A DNA stretch of 64,000 nucleotides from Xylophilus sp. GOD-11R (lineage in GTDB: Bacteria > Pseudomonadota > Gammaproteobacteria > Burkholderiales > Burkholderiaceae_C), in assembly GCF_033546935.1 (NCBI RefSeq), contig NZ_CP137854.1, positions 1,116,001 to 1,180,000 on the forward strand, written 5' to 3'. The notes under the pieces are model-generated. The model had not been told where the DNA came from. It ran no database searches and saw only the letters and a program-made list of their open reading frames with translations. Positions 29,875 through 37,698 of the stretch are shown here, in pieces. Every line of letters starts with the position of its first letter. The first letter of the stretch is position 1. The position numbers and the translations under genes were made by a program.

Positions 29875-30615
29875 TTAAGGCTTGAGCTTGAATGGATTGA
29901 AGTCCGTCGCGCGATCGTAGAAATCCATTCCTTCATGCCGTTTGAGAAATGCCACGACGCGGTAGGTTACCGGCGTCATGACGATTTCCCACGAGGTCTT
30001 GAGCAGGTATTGCGCCACGACGACGGCGAGTAACTGGTGATTCGGCCAGATGCCGCCGAACGCGATCACATAGAACAGGCTGGAATCGACCAATTCTCCG
30101 CACAGGGTCGAGCCGATGGTGCGCATCCACAGGGCACGCCCCTCCATGGCTACTTTCATCCGCGCCATCACATAACTGTTGACGAAACTGCCGCACCAGA
30201 ACGCGATGACCGAGCCGGCGACGATGCGCGGTGTATTGCCGAAAACCGCCTCCAAGTGCTGTTGATAACCGGCATTGAACGGGTCGCTCGAAGGCTTGAG
30301 CGCCAGAACGACTGCCGACATCAAAGCGGCGAACAGCAAGGCGGCAAATCCAGCCCAAATCACGCGACGGTCGCGGCCGTAGCCATATACCTCGGTGAGC
30401 ACGTCGCCGAAAATATAGGAAATGGGGAAAAACAGAACTCCCGCGCCGAACGTGACGGTTCCGAGCATCGGGAGGGTGATTTCCGCCGCCTTGGAAGCTC
30501 CGATCAGGTTGGAACATAGCAGCACGGTGACGAATGCCGCCATCACGAAGTCGTAATAACGAAACTGGGCGGTTGGCGGCACGGACGCCGTGTTTTGGTG
30601 CACGTTGGGGGGCAT
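29875..30615 (-). CDS. yhhQ: Queuosine precursor transporter (YhhQ family)
   Basis: 246-aa inner-membrane protein of the COG1738 family that imports preQ0/preQ1 for queuosine tRNA modification. Visible marks: LLCSNLIGASKAAEI, a conserved FPISYIFGDVLTEVYGYG, and near the end ELVDSSLFYVIAFGG plus KTSWEIVMTPVTYRV. Six membrane spans are expected. It starts at ATG 30615. The upstream region was examined for a preQ1 riboswitch; none was recognised. It stands alone, tail to tail with the pim-like operon region. Confidence 0.92.
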   Translation of the reverse strand: MPPNVHQNTASVPPTAQFRYYDFVMAAFVTVLLCSNLIGASKAAEITLPMLGTVTFGAGVLFFPISYIFGDVLTEVYGYGRDRRVIWAGFAALLFAALMSAVVLALKPSSDPFNAGYQQHLEAVFGNTPRIVAGSVIAFWCGSFVNSYVMARMKVAMEGRALWMRTIGSTLCGELVDSSLFYVIAFGGIWPNHQLLAVVVAQYLLKTSWEIVMTPVTYRVVAFLKRHEGMDFYDRATDFNPFKLKP

Positions 30616-30728
30616 GAGGCAACTCTAGCAAGGTCTTTGCCGAAGCGGCGATATTGAGGAACACTTCCGGCTAGCGGTTACTAACGCCGCCATCGGTGCA
30701 AAATACAAATCACAAGGGCAGCGTTGGG

Positions 30729-30752
30729 AGTGCCGATTACTCGATTGGCACT
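30729..30752. repeat. Inverted repeat upstream of a small gene
   Basis: AGTGCCGAT, a 6-bp gap and ATTGGCACT form an inverted repeat with one mismatch, 44 bp before the ATG at 30796. It may be an operator or leader hairpin. Function unknown. Confidence 0.3.
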
Positions 30753-30795
30753 GCGTTTGTGACCAGCCCGAACGCCATGAAAGCTGGAGTCAGCG

Positions 30796-31032
30796 ATGGA
30801 TTTTGCCGATTCAGAAGCATTTTGGGAGGATTTGCCCAATCAATGGCGAGTGGCCAATTGGGAGGCTCGTAGCGCTCGTGCCGCATGGGCCAAAGCCATG
30901 GTGGAGCATGCCGCCGGGCGCGGCGAATTGCCCGATTCGGGCCTCATCGACAAATGCCGTCAATTGGAAAAACAGGCGGACGTTCTAGGTGAAGAACTCG
31001 CGTTGTGGATAGAGCGGGCGCTTTCACGCTGA
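30796..31032 (+). CDS. Small hypothetical protein (78 aa)
   Basis: Not recognised. ATG 30796 follows GGAG, codon use looks coding, and the product is a compact helical acidic protein (FADSEAFWEDLPNQWRVANW, later CRQLEKQADVLGEELALWIE) without signal peptide or membrane span. It lies between yhhQ and the decayed island and may be part of the accessory stretch. Confidence 0.6.
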   Translation: MDFADSEAFWEDLPNQWRVANWEARSARAAWAKAMVEHAAGRGELPDSGLIDKCRQLEKQADVLGEELALWIERALSR

Positions 31033-31185
31033 ATGGCGGCCCACCATGGTGCGCAGGATTCGAGCTTGGGCAAGGAATGCTGGCAGTGCCGGAAAAACAG
31101 GCACAACGCGCACATCCGGCGTCCTACAGAACGAGCTTGGACGTCGCGCAAAGCTATGTGCTTTCCATCACATCGCAGGCAAGAC

Positions 31186-31464
31186 ATGATCGGCAGAGAT
31201 CACCACGCACACACCGAGCGCTACGCCAGGGCCGAACTGCACTGGACCAACCACGTCGACGCGGCTGGAAGCCGTATCGAATGGCGCATCACGACCGACC
31301 ACGAGGGCTGGGCCTGCAGTTACGGGCCGGTGCACAACGCAGGCATCAGCTGCGGCAGCAGGGCGATTTCGTCGCAGGCGGAAGAAGCTGCGCTACTGGC
31401 AGAACTCCGTGCTCGGGCGAGCGGCGTGCAGTTGAATCGGGAGATCGGTCGTCAGGCGGCCTGA
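31186..31464 (+). CDS. Small hypothetical protein (92 aa)
   Basis: Not recognised. The start at 31186 (MIGRDHHAHTERYARAELHW) is preferred to the earlier in-frame ATG at 31033 because the residues between them look noncoding and a purine-rich AGGCAAG lies upstream. The protein has a WTNHVDAAGSRIEWRITTDH stretch typical of a small alpha/beta domain, and no signal peptide. It ends about 90 bp before the tRNA-Leu fragment that marks the presumed left end of the island. Confidence 0.5.
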   Translation: MIGRDHHAHTERYARAELHWTNHVDAAGSRIEWRITTDHEGWACSYGPVHNAGISCGSRAISSQAEEAALLAELRARASGVQLNREIGRQAA

Positions 31465-31550
31465 GGGCGGCTTGGCGTGCAGACCCGATGGGACTTTGGT
31501 GCAGTTGATGTGCGGGTGGCGTGATCGCCGGTAACCCGCGTGCGCGCCGT

Positions 31551-31600
31551 GTTGCCCCAGGCCGGAATCGAACTGGAACGCGTTACTGCGGGGATTTTGT
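31551..31600 (-). repeat. Diverged tRNA-Leu 3'-half fragment (possible att site)
   Basis: Read on the minus strand this segment resembles the tRNA-Leu at 34747-34831 from the anticodon loop to the 3' end. It shares a perfect 14-base match over the T-arm (31560-31573 against 34757-34770) and a perfect 10-base match at the anticodon stem (31590-31599 against 34788-34797), spaced almost equally (30 and 31 bases). It has no 5' half, so it is not a working tRNA gene. Same orientation as the intact gene, as expected for integration at a tRNA 3' end. Confidence 0.65.
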
Positions 31601-32005
31601 TTTCCGGCACGAAATAAGCACTGGCGCGGCCTGCAGCCCGACTTCTGGGCGCAAGAGTCGAAGAATTCGAAATCTCGCTTCGATTAACGGGTCGGAACAC
31701 GCCAACGGTTTTAGCGCACCGCGCTTCGTGGCCTTCGTCCGGTGGTGCTTTTCCGTGACCCGCTCGTCGCGGTGCAGCAGCAGCTTTGACGCGTCGCCGC
31801 TGCAGTCGGTCAGATCGGCGCGCGCACTTTCGGTTGTCGCGCAAGTACATCGCCTCGATCTGCTCAGCCAGGTCGTGCCAAGCGGCTTGGACAAGCACCG
31901 GCTCCAGCTGAGCGAGATTCTTGGCGTAGCCGCGCCAAGTTTTCGGGTTTTCGTACTTCGGGAGGTTCCATCAGCCGCCACTGGTTGAACGCCCCGTGGA
32001 GCAGG
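31601..32005. other. Island stretch without a clear gene
   Basis: Frames are open on both strands but none resembles a known protein. On the minus strand near 31840-31965 a short segment looks protein-like (KNLAQLEPVLVQAAWHDLAE), with stops close upstream and a degenerate Arg-rich continuation. This fits a gene remnant lying just downstream of the broken Lar gene. Confidence 0.4.
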
Positions 32006-32170
32006 TCAACGACGCGCATTCCACTTGGCAATCGCCTTCTCCTTGGTGTCGGAGAACGGCCCGCCGGCGCCGCATGCGTGGCACGTCAGACACGCCACAC
32101 CGAAGCCGCGAGCATGGCATCAAGCCTGGCTGCCGCAAAACGGGCAAGCCGCGATTTCGAGTTCAGTCAT
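32006..32170 (-). pseudogene. Lar-type zinc-ribbon protein with an in-frame TGA
   Basis: Reading from ATG 32170 gives MTELEIAACPFCGSQA, a TGA at codon 17, then in the same frame CHARGFGVACLTCHACGAGG and PFSDTKEKAIAKWNARR before a final TGA at 32006. The whole is 54 codons, the length and pattern of phage/plasmid Lar (restriction alleviation) family zinc ribbons: CPFCG, a second CxxC pair, GPF and a terminal AxxxWN. Everything needed is present except that one codon has become a stop. A nonsense mutation in an old mobile-element gene is the simplest reading. Confidence 0.65.
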
Positions 32171-32705
32171 CCTATCCTTGATGAGCCTGCGCTGAGTACC
32201 CACCGGGACCGGCAGAGCGCGGCCGGCTTCTAAACGCCAACGGCAACACCACACCTGCCGGCTACGGGGCAGAACCTTGAGAAGATTCGCAGCGTTGCCG
32301 CTTCTCAAAGCGTTCTCAGGCACTGTGGCCTCCGCCCAGTCTTGATCAGCGCCATCTCGTCTAACGCATCGACCAACAACATACTGTTCCCCGACATGTA
32401 CGCCCGCCATGGCTCCTAAGAGGCTGGAAGGGAAGGGATGGATGCTTGACAACGTGCATGTAACCGAACCGCTTTACGTCGATGAAGCACTGTGGGTTTC
32501 CGCCGCCTTGCGGTGGCTTCCATGCCAGCAGAAATCCCTTAACGGCAAGCCGCTGTACATGGCAAAAACGAGTGCTGCTAGCCTATCGCGCTGTTCAACC
32601 TCCCAACTGCACGACCACATCTGGTCCTCGTCAAATGGCGTGTAGGCGGCGGTAATTTTTTGTGCTGCTCGGGTAGTGACACCCCGGCAGATGGAAACAT
32701 CTTCT
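32171..32705. other. Island stretch without a recognised gene
   Basis: A plus-strand frame at 32409-32645 (78 codons) and a minus-strand frame at 32120-32452 are open, but neither resembles a known family. The minus frame continues into the CPFCG motif only because it lies upstream in phase. No promoter, tRNA or repeat was seen. Treated as decayed or noncoding. Confidence 0.4.
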
Positions 32706-33854
32706 TCAGGCCTTAAAGCCCGAAGATGTTGGAAAGATTCGCTTTTTCAGCCGTTCTACGGTAGTTACCGCTGAGCTGACGAAAAACTTTTTCTTTCCGA
32801 GAGTGGGTTTTTCAATGCACCACCAAGAAAACATTGCATAAATGATCCCAAAAATAAGGGCGAACGTGAAATTGAAATACCAATGACGATGATCTGGAAA
32901 AAGCTGGCTATATGTCTGTTGTATTGGAAAGCTAAAGAGATAGAGGCCGTAGGAATAGTCGCCTTTTAGTAAGAACGACTTTTTGGGCGGATGGCTCAAC
33001 CCTAAATAAACCACGAGATACGCCGCGAAGAAAGCCGCAATGAAGGCTGTCTGGTGAACCAGGGTGGTCGCCAGCATTCCAATCAGCATAAATGCTGCTA
33101 TTCTCCAATCTAACTTTATTTTATCGGAAAATAGGCTTATGTTTACGCCGGCCAAGAAGGCGACTATTAGTGATCGCGACGGGCTGTGTTCGAATTCTAG
33201 GTGAGGCATTGGGAAGTATATGTACTTAACCGTGTAAAGCAGCGCCAGTAGCACGGTGATAGCCAAAACCGCAATTCTGAAGCGAATTAAGCGTGATACC
33301 CAAAGCGCGGATAATACAAGATAGCACTCCAGTTCGTATGGTACGGTCCACAAAGACGCATTGACTGCATGCGCTGGGGTGTCGACGAAAACGCCTGGCA
33401 AATGGTAATGAATATGCCCGTAAATGTTCGCGAAATAACTAAAAAACTCGTGATGGCTAAAATAATCCCCGAGGGGGATTGACGTTAACAGCGGCCCGAG
33501 AATTATTGCTGATAGCACCACTTCAACAGCTAATGCTGGCACAAGCCTTAGCGCACGAAGCGTAAGAAATCCGGTTAGATTGGGGCTGCGCTTGACACTC
33601 CCCGCTACCAAAAATCCGCTTAACGCAAAAAACATAAGCAGTATTGGTGCTGACGCCATGCGCACTGGCGAACCCCATATTATTTTGTCAACGCCGTTTC
33701 CATAGCTTGATGCAAAACTATGCACGAGCACTACGGCTGCAGCGAGAATCAATCTTAGGTAATCAAAGCCGTGGGTGAAACCACCGGCAGAAACATATCG
33801 CTGATCAATACTTTCAGTCTTGAGCGCAGCCGAAAACCAATTTCCGTTAGCCAA
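32706..33854 (-). CDS. Acyltransferase family 3 membrane protein (OafA-like)
   Basis: 382-aa integral membrane acyltransferase of the type that O-acetylates polysaccharides, lipid A or other surface glycans. The N-terminus has GFDYLRLILAAAVVLVHSFA, with the conserved His of the family, followed by LLMFFALSGFLVAGS, RALRLVPALAVE and about ten membrane spans; SLWTVPYELECYLVLSAL is also typical. The DNA is visibly AT-richer than flanking core genes, with codons ending in A or T frequent, which points to recent transfer. It stands alone inside the tRNA-Leu island. Substrate unknown; it probably modifies a surface polysaccharide. Confidence 0.85.
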   Translation of the reverse strand: MANGNWFSAALKTESIDQRYVSAGGFTHGFDYLRLILAAAVVLVHSFASSYGNGVDKIIWGSPVRMASAPILLMFFALSGFLVAGSVKRSPNLTGFLTLRALRLVPALAVEVVLSAIILGPLLTSIPLGDYFSHHEFFSYFANIYGHIHYHLPGVFVDTPAHAVNASLWTVPYELECYLVLSALWVSRLIRFRIAVLAITVLLALLYTVKYIYFPMPHLEFEHSPSRSLIVAFLAGVNISLFSDKIKLDWRIAAFMLIGMLATTLVHQTAFIAAFFAAYLVVYLGLSHPPKKSFLLKGDYSYGLYLFSFPIQQTYSQLFPDHRHWYFNFTFALIFGIIYAMFSWWCIEKPTLGKKKFFVSSAVTTVERLKKRIFPTSSGFKA

Positions 33855-34746
33855 TTTCTACCTCCCATGCGTATCTGATTGTGAAGTTTTATCTCAAAAA
33901 AGGGGCGCTAGTGATTAGTCGTAAGTGGCCCATGAAGCAGCAGAGACGAAACGACAAGCACTCAATTATTGAAATTCCCCGAGCAGAACAAGAGGCGTGA
34001 CGTGCTTATGCGCAAGGAATATGCCAATCGCATGGCTGCTATGAAGCAGAAACCCGTGGCTGAGCGAGTCGGACAGATCTACTACGACGTCACGCCCGAC
34101 ACCGGCAAGCTGTTGGTCGAGGTTCGGGTCGTCAACGACCGGCTCGACCGCGTCACACGGCGGGGCGAAAAGCTTTATGCCAAGTTCAATGCGCCGCACC
34201 GGCGGCCAAGACCCTTGCGGTGGCCGTTGCGACGACCAAGGCCAGCATTGCCCACGTGCCCGCCGCCTTTTCGTCCACCCTTCCGCCGCTGCATCGCGCG
34301 AGCAGGAGCCGAAGCCAGCCGGCCGCGTTCTCCATCGTTGAGCCTCGCCGAGGCTACGTCTATGCACAGGCTTTGCCGACGTTCTTGGCAAGGCATCGGA
34401 ACACGGCGGTACGTGGACTTATCCAGTGAAGCTGAGGCCGCGGCGGCAGTTGATACCGCCGTCATTCATCGATGCAAACCTGATCACCGGCCCTCCTGGC
34501 TGGCGGTTTTGGTCCGAAGTGCTGGACCGGACGGTGAACGCCGCAGGCCCTGGCCACGGCCGAGGCGAGGACTGCCAAAACGAGGCGGCTGACCCAGTCG
34601 AGGGCGCAAATTGCGGCGCATCCGCCGATAGCACGTCACCCAAAATTAGTGGCGGTCTCGGTCGTTGGCGCCAACGACACTTTTTACAGTGCGCCTGGGA
34701 TCAAACGTTGTGAGTAGCCGCTATGGCGGTAGATAGCAGCCGTATT
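33855..34746 (+). other. Gene remnants between acyltransferase and tRNA-Leu
   Basis: 892 bp with one long plus frame, 34008-34592 (about 194 codons). Its first third looks coding (YYDVTPDTGKLLVEVRVVND, RGEKLYAKFNA), then it turns into Arg/Pro-rich sequence typical of a wrong frame, while sensible residues continue in another frame. This suggests an old frameshifted gene of unknown function. No integrase motifs were found. Confidence 0.4.
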
Positions 34747-34831
34747 TGGTGCCCGGGGCCGGAATCGAACCGGCACGCCTTGCGGCGGGGGATTTTGAGT
34801 CCCCTGCGTCTACCAATTTCACCACCCGGGC
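34747..34831 (-). tRNA. tRNA-Leu (anticodon CAA)
   Basis: 85 nt including an encoded CCA. The 7-bp acceptor stem GCCCGGG/CCCGGGC with discriminator A, D-arm (TGGTGAAATTGGTAGACGCA), anticodon stem-loop GGGGA-CTCAAAA-TCCCC with anticodon CAA, a long class II variable arm, and T-arm GGTTCGATTCC are all visible. A -10-like CATAAT lies just upstream at 34854-34859. Its 3' end faces the decayed island, and a partial copy of its 3' half lies 3.2 kb away. Confidence 0.95.
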
Positions 34832-34872
34832 GACGCTAAGAAGTCAGCCGGAAATTATGGCACAGTGCGCGG

Positions 34873-35775
34873 ATGCAATACCCCACCATCGAAGACACCG
34901 TCGGCTCGACGCCGCTGGTTGCGCTCCAGCGCATTGGCTCTGCAGAAGCCGCTGTTTCGGGCAACGTGGTGCTCGGAAAACTCGAAGGAAACAACCCGGC
35001 CGGATCGGTGAAGGACCGCCCGGCCCTGTCGATGATCAAGCGGGCCGAAGAGCGCGGTGAGATCCGCCCGGGCGACACCCTGATCGAAGCCACGTCGGGC
35101 AACACCGGGATCGCGCTGGCGATGGCCGCGGCGATCAAGGGCTATCGCATGGTGCTGATCATGCCGGAGGACCTGTCCATCGAACGCGCGCAGACCATGA
35201 AGGCCTTCGGCGCCGAATTCATCCTGACGCCCAAGAGCGGTGGCATGGAATACGCCCGCGATCTGGCCGAGCAGATGCAGCGTGACGGCAAGGGTCGGGT
35301 GCTCGACCAGTTCGCCAATCCCGACAACCCGCGTGTGCACTACGAAACCACCGGGCCGGAGATCTGGGAGCAGACGCATGGCCACATCACCCATTTCGTC
35401 AGTGCCATGGGCACCACCGGCACCATCACCGGCGTGGCGCGTTATCTGAAGGAAAAGAAGCCTTCGATCCGCATCATCGGCGCCCAGCCGGCAGAAGGCT
35501 CACGCATTCCGGGCATCCGCAAATGGCCGGCCGAGTACATGCCCGCCATCTACGACGGCACCCTGGTGGACGAAACGGTGAACGTGGCGCAGGGCGACGC
35601 CGAGGACATGTGCCGGCGGCTGGCGCGGGAAGAGGGCATCTTCGGCGGCATCTCGGCGGCTGGCGCCTGCTGGGTAGCGCAGCAGATTTCGCAGCGCGAG
35701 CGCAACGCCACCATCGTGTTCATCGTCTGCGACCGGGGCGATCGCTACCTGTCGACCGGCGTGTTCCCCGCCTGA
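34873..35775 (+). CDS. cysM: Cysteine synthase B
   Basis: 300-aa PLP enzyme that makes cysteine from O-acetylserine and sulfide or thiosulfate. The Schiff-base Lys is in NNPAGSVKDRPA, the substrate loop is TSGNTGIALAMAAAIKGY, and the phosphate-binding loop is GTTGTITG. Length and C-terminal VFIVCDRGDRYLSTGVFP match CysM rather than CysK. Starts at ATG 34873, 41 bp from the 5' end of the divergent tRNA gene. A NUDIX gene follows after 9 bp, so the two are cotranscribed. Confidence 0.95.
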   Translation: MQYPTIEDTVGSTPLVALQRIGSAEAAVSGNVVLGKLEGNNPAGSVKDRPALSMIKRAEERGEIRPGDTLIEATSGNTGIALAMAAAIKGYRMVLIMPEDLSIERAQTMKAFGAEFILTPKSGGMEYARDLAEQMQRDGKGRVLDQFANPDNPRVHYETTGPEIWEQTHGHITHFVSAMGTTGTITGVARYLKEKKPSIRIIGAQPAEGSRIPGIRKWPAEYMPAIYDGTLVDETVNVAQGDAEDMCRRLAREEGIFGGISAAGACWVAQQISQRERNATIVFIVCDRGDRYLSTGVFPA

Positions 35776-35784
35776 CATCGCCTG

Positions 35785-36339
35785 ATGACCGACGCTGATT
35801 TTCGTTTTTGCCCGCGTTGCACCGCAGCGCTGGCGCAAATCGCGGCGCTGGAGGACAGCGGCGAAACCGTGCGGCTGCGGTGCCCGGCGTGTGGCTGGAC
35901 GCACTGGAACAATCCGACGCCCGTGTTGGCGGCGGTGGTCGAATACCGTGGCCAGATCCTGCTGGCGCGCAATGCGGCCTGGGCCAACCCCGAGATGTAC
36001 GCGCTGATCACCGGTTTCATGGAAGCCGACGAGTCGCCCGAAGACGGCATCGCTCGGGAGGTTCGGGAGGAGACGGCGCTGGTCGCCTCCTCGGTCGACC
36101 TGCTCGGCGTCTGGGATTTTCAAAAGCGCAACCAGGTGCTGATCTGCTACCACGTGGTGGCCGACGGCACGGTGCGGCTGTCGCCGGAGCTGGTCGATTA
36201 CCGCCTGCACGACCCGGCGGATCTGTACTGCTGGCCTGCCGGCACCGGCCATGCGCTCGCGACCTGGCTGCGCAGCCGGGGCATCGAGCCTCGATACCGA
36301 GACTGGCCTCCTATCGTTCCCGCAGCGCCGTCTGCCTAG
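35785..36339 (+). CDS. NUDIX hydrolase with zinc ribbon
   Basis: 184-aa hydrolase of nucleoside-diphosphate-linked compounds. An N-terminal CPRC...CPAC zinc ribbon is followed by the Nudix box at GFMEADESPEDGIAREV and REETAL, with the metal-binding Glu residues present. The arrangement recalls NADH pyrophosphatase NudC, although the SQPWPFPxS tail of NudC is not visible, so the substrate is open. It lies between cysM and a TusA-like gene. Confidence 0.88.
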   Translation: MTDADFRFCPRCTAALAQIAALEDSGETVRLRCPACGWTHWNNPTPVLAAVVEYRGQILLARNAAWANPEMYALITGFMEADESPEDGIAREVREETALVASSVDLLGVWDFQKRNQVLICYHVVADGTVRLSPELVDYRLHDPADLYCWPAGTGHALATWLRSRGIEPRYRDWPPIVPAAPSA

Positions 36340-36366
36340 AATCCCAGCCTGCGAAGGAATGCTGTC

Positions 36367-36594
36367 ATGGAAGTGAACAAGGAAATCGATACCCGCGGAC
36401 TCAATTGCCCGCTGCCCATCCTCAAGGCCAAGAAGGCCTTGACGGACATGCAGAGCGGGCAACTGCTGCGGGTGGTGTCGACCGACGCGGGGTCGTTACG
36501 CGACTTTCAGGCCTTCGCCCGCCAGACCGGCAACGAACTGGTGGGGCAGGACACGGTCGGGGTGGAATACATCCACGTGCTGCGCCGGCGGTAA
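36367..36594 (+). CDS. TusA-family sulfur carrier protein
   Basis: 75-aa protein of the TusA/SirA fold. The signature RGLNCPLPILKAKKAL contains the single active Cys of the CPxP motif that carries persulfide sulfur. AAGGAA precedes ATG 36367. TusA proteins pass sulfur to tRNA 2-thiolation, molybdenum cofactor or sulfur-oxidation systems; which applies is unknown. Placement after cysM suggests a sulfur-metabolism role. Confidence 0.92.
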   Translation: MEVNKEIDTRGLNCPLPILKAKKALTDMQSGQLLRVVSTDAGSLRDFQAFARQTGNELVGQDTVGVEYIHVLRRR

Positions 36595-36630
36595 GCCCAT
36601 CACGGCTGTCCGGCGGTTTCGGCCGCGCAT

Positions 36631-36658
36631 GAAAAAAGGCCTGCTGAACGCAGGCCTT
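36631..36658 (-). terminator. Intrinsic terminator of galU
   Basis: AAGGCCTGC-TGAAC-GCAGGCCTT is a perfect 9-bp stem. On the minus strand it ends in a run of six T, placing it right after the galU stop. On the plus strand it may also help end the cysM-tusA unit. Confidence 0.85.
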
Positions 36659-36678
36659 CGTCTTGGTGCGGCGCGCAA

Positions 36679-37560
36679 TCAGAGTTCCAGCGCCTTCAGG
36701 TATTCGCGGAAACCGGCGCCGAGTTGCGGGTGGGCCAGCGCGAGTTCGACGTTGGCTTCGAGGAAGCCTTCCTTGCTGCCGCAGTCGTAGCGGCGGCCGT
36801 CGTAGCGGTAGGCGAAGACCTTCTCGCGACGCATGAGCGCGGCGATGCCGTCGGTGAGCTGGATTTCGCCGCCCACGCCGCGTGGCTGGCTGGCGATCTC
36901 GCGGAACACGCCGGGCGTCAGGATGTAGCGGCCCGCGACACCCAGGCGCGACGGCGCATCTTGGGGCGCCGGCTTTTCAACCATGTGGGTCAGGTCCATC
37001 AGGCGGTCGTTGACGGCAGTGCCGGCGACGATGCCATAGCGCTTGGTGTGTTCTTCCGGCACTTCCTGCACGGCCAGGATGGAGGCCTGCCATTCGGTGA
37101 ACTGGTCGACCATCTGCTTGAGCACCGGTGGCCTGCCGACCATCAGATCGTCGGCCAGCAGTACAGCGAAGGGCTCGTTGACCACCACGCTCTGGGCGCA
37201 CAGCACGGCATGGCCCAGGCCCAGGGCCTTGGCCTGGCGGATGTAGATGCACTCCATGTCGTCGGGCTTGATCGAATGCACCAGCGCCAGCAGCTCCTTC
37301 TTGCCGGCGGCTTCGAGTTCGGCCTCCAGCTCGTAGGCGGTGTCGAAGTGATCGGGAATCGAGCGCTTGCTGCGACCGTTCACGAAAATCATCTGCCGAA
37401 TGCCGGCCGCATAGGCTTCTTCGACGGCGTATTGAATCAGTGGCTTATCGACGACCGGCAGCATTTCCTTGGGCTGCGCCTTGGTGGCCGGAAGGAACCG
37501 CGTGCCAAGGCCTGCCACGGGAAAAACGGCTTTGGTGATGCGGGTGCGCGGAGAACTCAT
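36679..37560 (-). CDS. galU: UTP-glucose-1-phosphate uridylyltransferase
   Basis: 293-aa enzyme making UDP-glucose from UTP and glucose-1-phosphate for glycans and trehalose. The nucleotide-binding motif is [20 protein letters not shown], then the substrate region LADDLMV, VEKP and [11 protein letters not shown]. The start at 37560 is chosen because AGGAAA lies about 9 bp upstream and the conserved part begins soon after; an earlier in-frame start would add 14 residues. A terminator follows. The upstream gap to valS holds an inverted repeat. Confidence 0.95.
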   Translation of the reverse strand: MSSPRTRITKAVFPVAGLGTRFLPATKAQPKEMLPVVDKPLIQYAVEEAYAAGIRQMIFVNGRSKRSIPDHFDTAYELEAELEAAGKKELLALVHSIKPDDMECIYIRQAKALGLGHAVLCAQSVVVNEPFAVLLADDLMVGRPPVLKQMVDQFTEWQASILAVQEVPEEHTKRYGIVAGTAVNDRLMDLTHMVEKPAPQDAPSRLGVAGRYILTPGVFREIASQPRGVGGEIQLTDGIAALMRREKVFAYRYDGRRYDCGSKEGFLEANVELALAHPQLGAGFREYLKALEL

Positions 37561-37645
37561 GCAGTGATTTCCTAAGTGTCGATTCCGTGGCGAAAAACGC
37601 ACGATGGGGTGGATGCCGATTGATGCTAAACCATACGAGCATCGC

Positions 37646-37669
37646 AGTTACACAAGTGTCCATGTAACT
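37646..37669. repeat. Inverted repeat upstream of galU
   Basis: AGTTACA, a 10-bp spacer and TGTAACT form a perfect 7-bp inverted repeat between valS and galU. The motif GACACTT occurs three times on the minus strand in the same gap. It may be a binding site controlling galU; no known regulator is suggested by the sequence. Confidence 0.35.
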
Positions 37670-37698
37670 CAAAGTGTCAGAACGTTACTTATTCGCGG

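Larger units (their letters stand above)
31551..34747. mobile_element. Putative decayed genomic island at tRNA-Leu
   Basis: About 3.2 kb bounded by a tRNA-Leu 3'-half fragment on the left and the 3' end of the intact tRNA-Leu gene on the right. Inside, base composition is mixed, most frames are unrecognisable, a phage-type Lar zinc-ribbon gene is broken by a stop, and an AT-rich acyltransferase gene is intact. Core genes flank it. No integrase remains visible, so the island reading is inference from the repeat pair and gene decay. Confidence 0.55.

Noticed and set aside
30616..30795. preQ1 riboswitch before yhhQ
   Set aside because: The gene imports queuosine precursors, so I looked for a preQ1 motif in its leader; no stem plus A-rich tail of the known classes was seen.
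31551..31600. Second complete tRNA-Leu gene
   Set aside because: Only the 3' half can be aligned; no acceptor 5' strand, D-arm or full anticodon arm lies beside it.
31521..31988. 155-codon plus-strand ORF in the island
   Set aside because: It starts on a weak codon, covers the tRNA-Leu fragment and has no recognisable motif; a minus-strand remnant in the same place looks more protein-like.
32120..32122. TGA in the Lar-like frame as a selenocysteine codon
   Set aside because: The family has zinc-binding Cys but no known selenoproteins, and the TGA is not at a Cys ligand position. A nonsense mutation is simpler.
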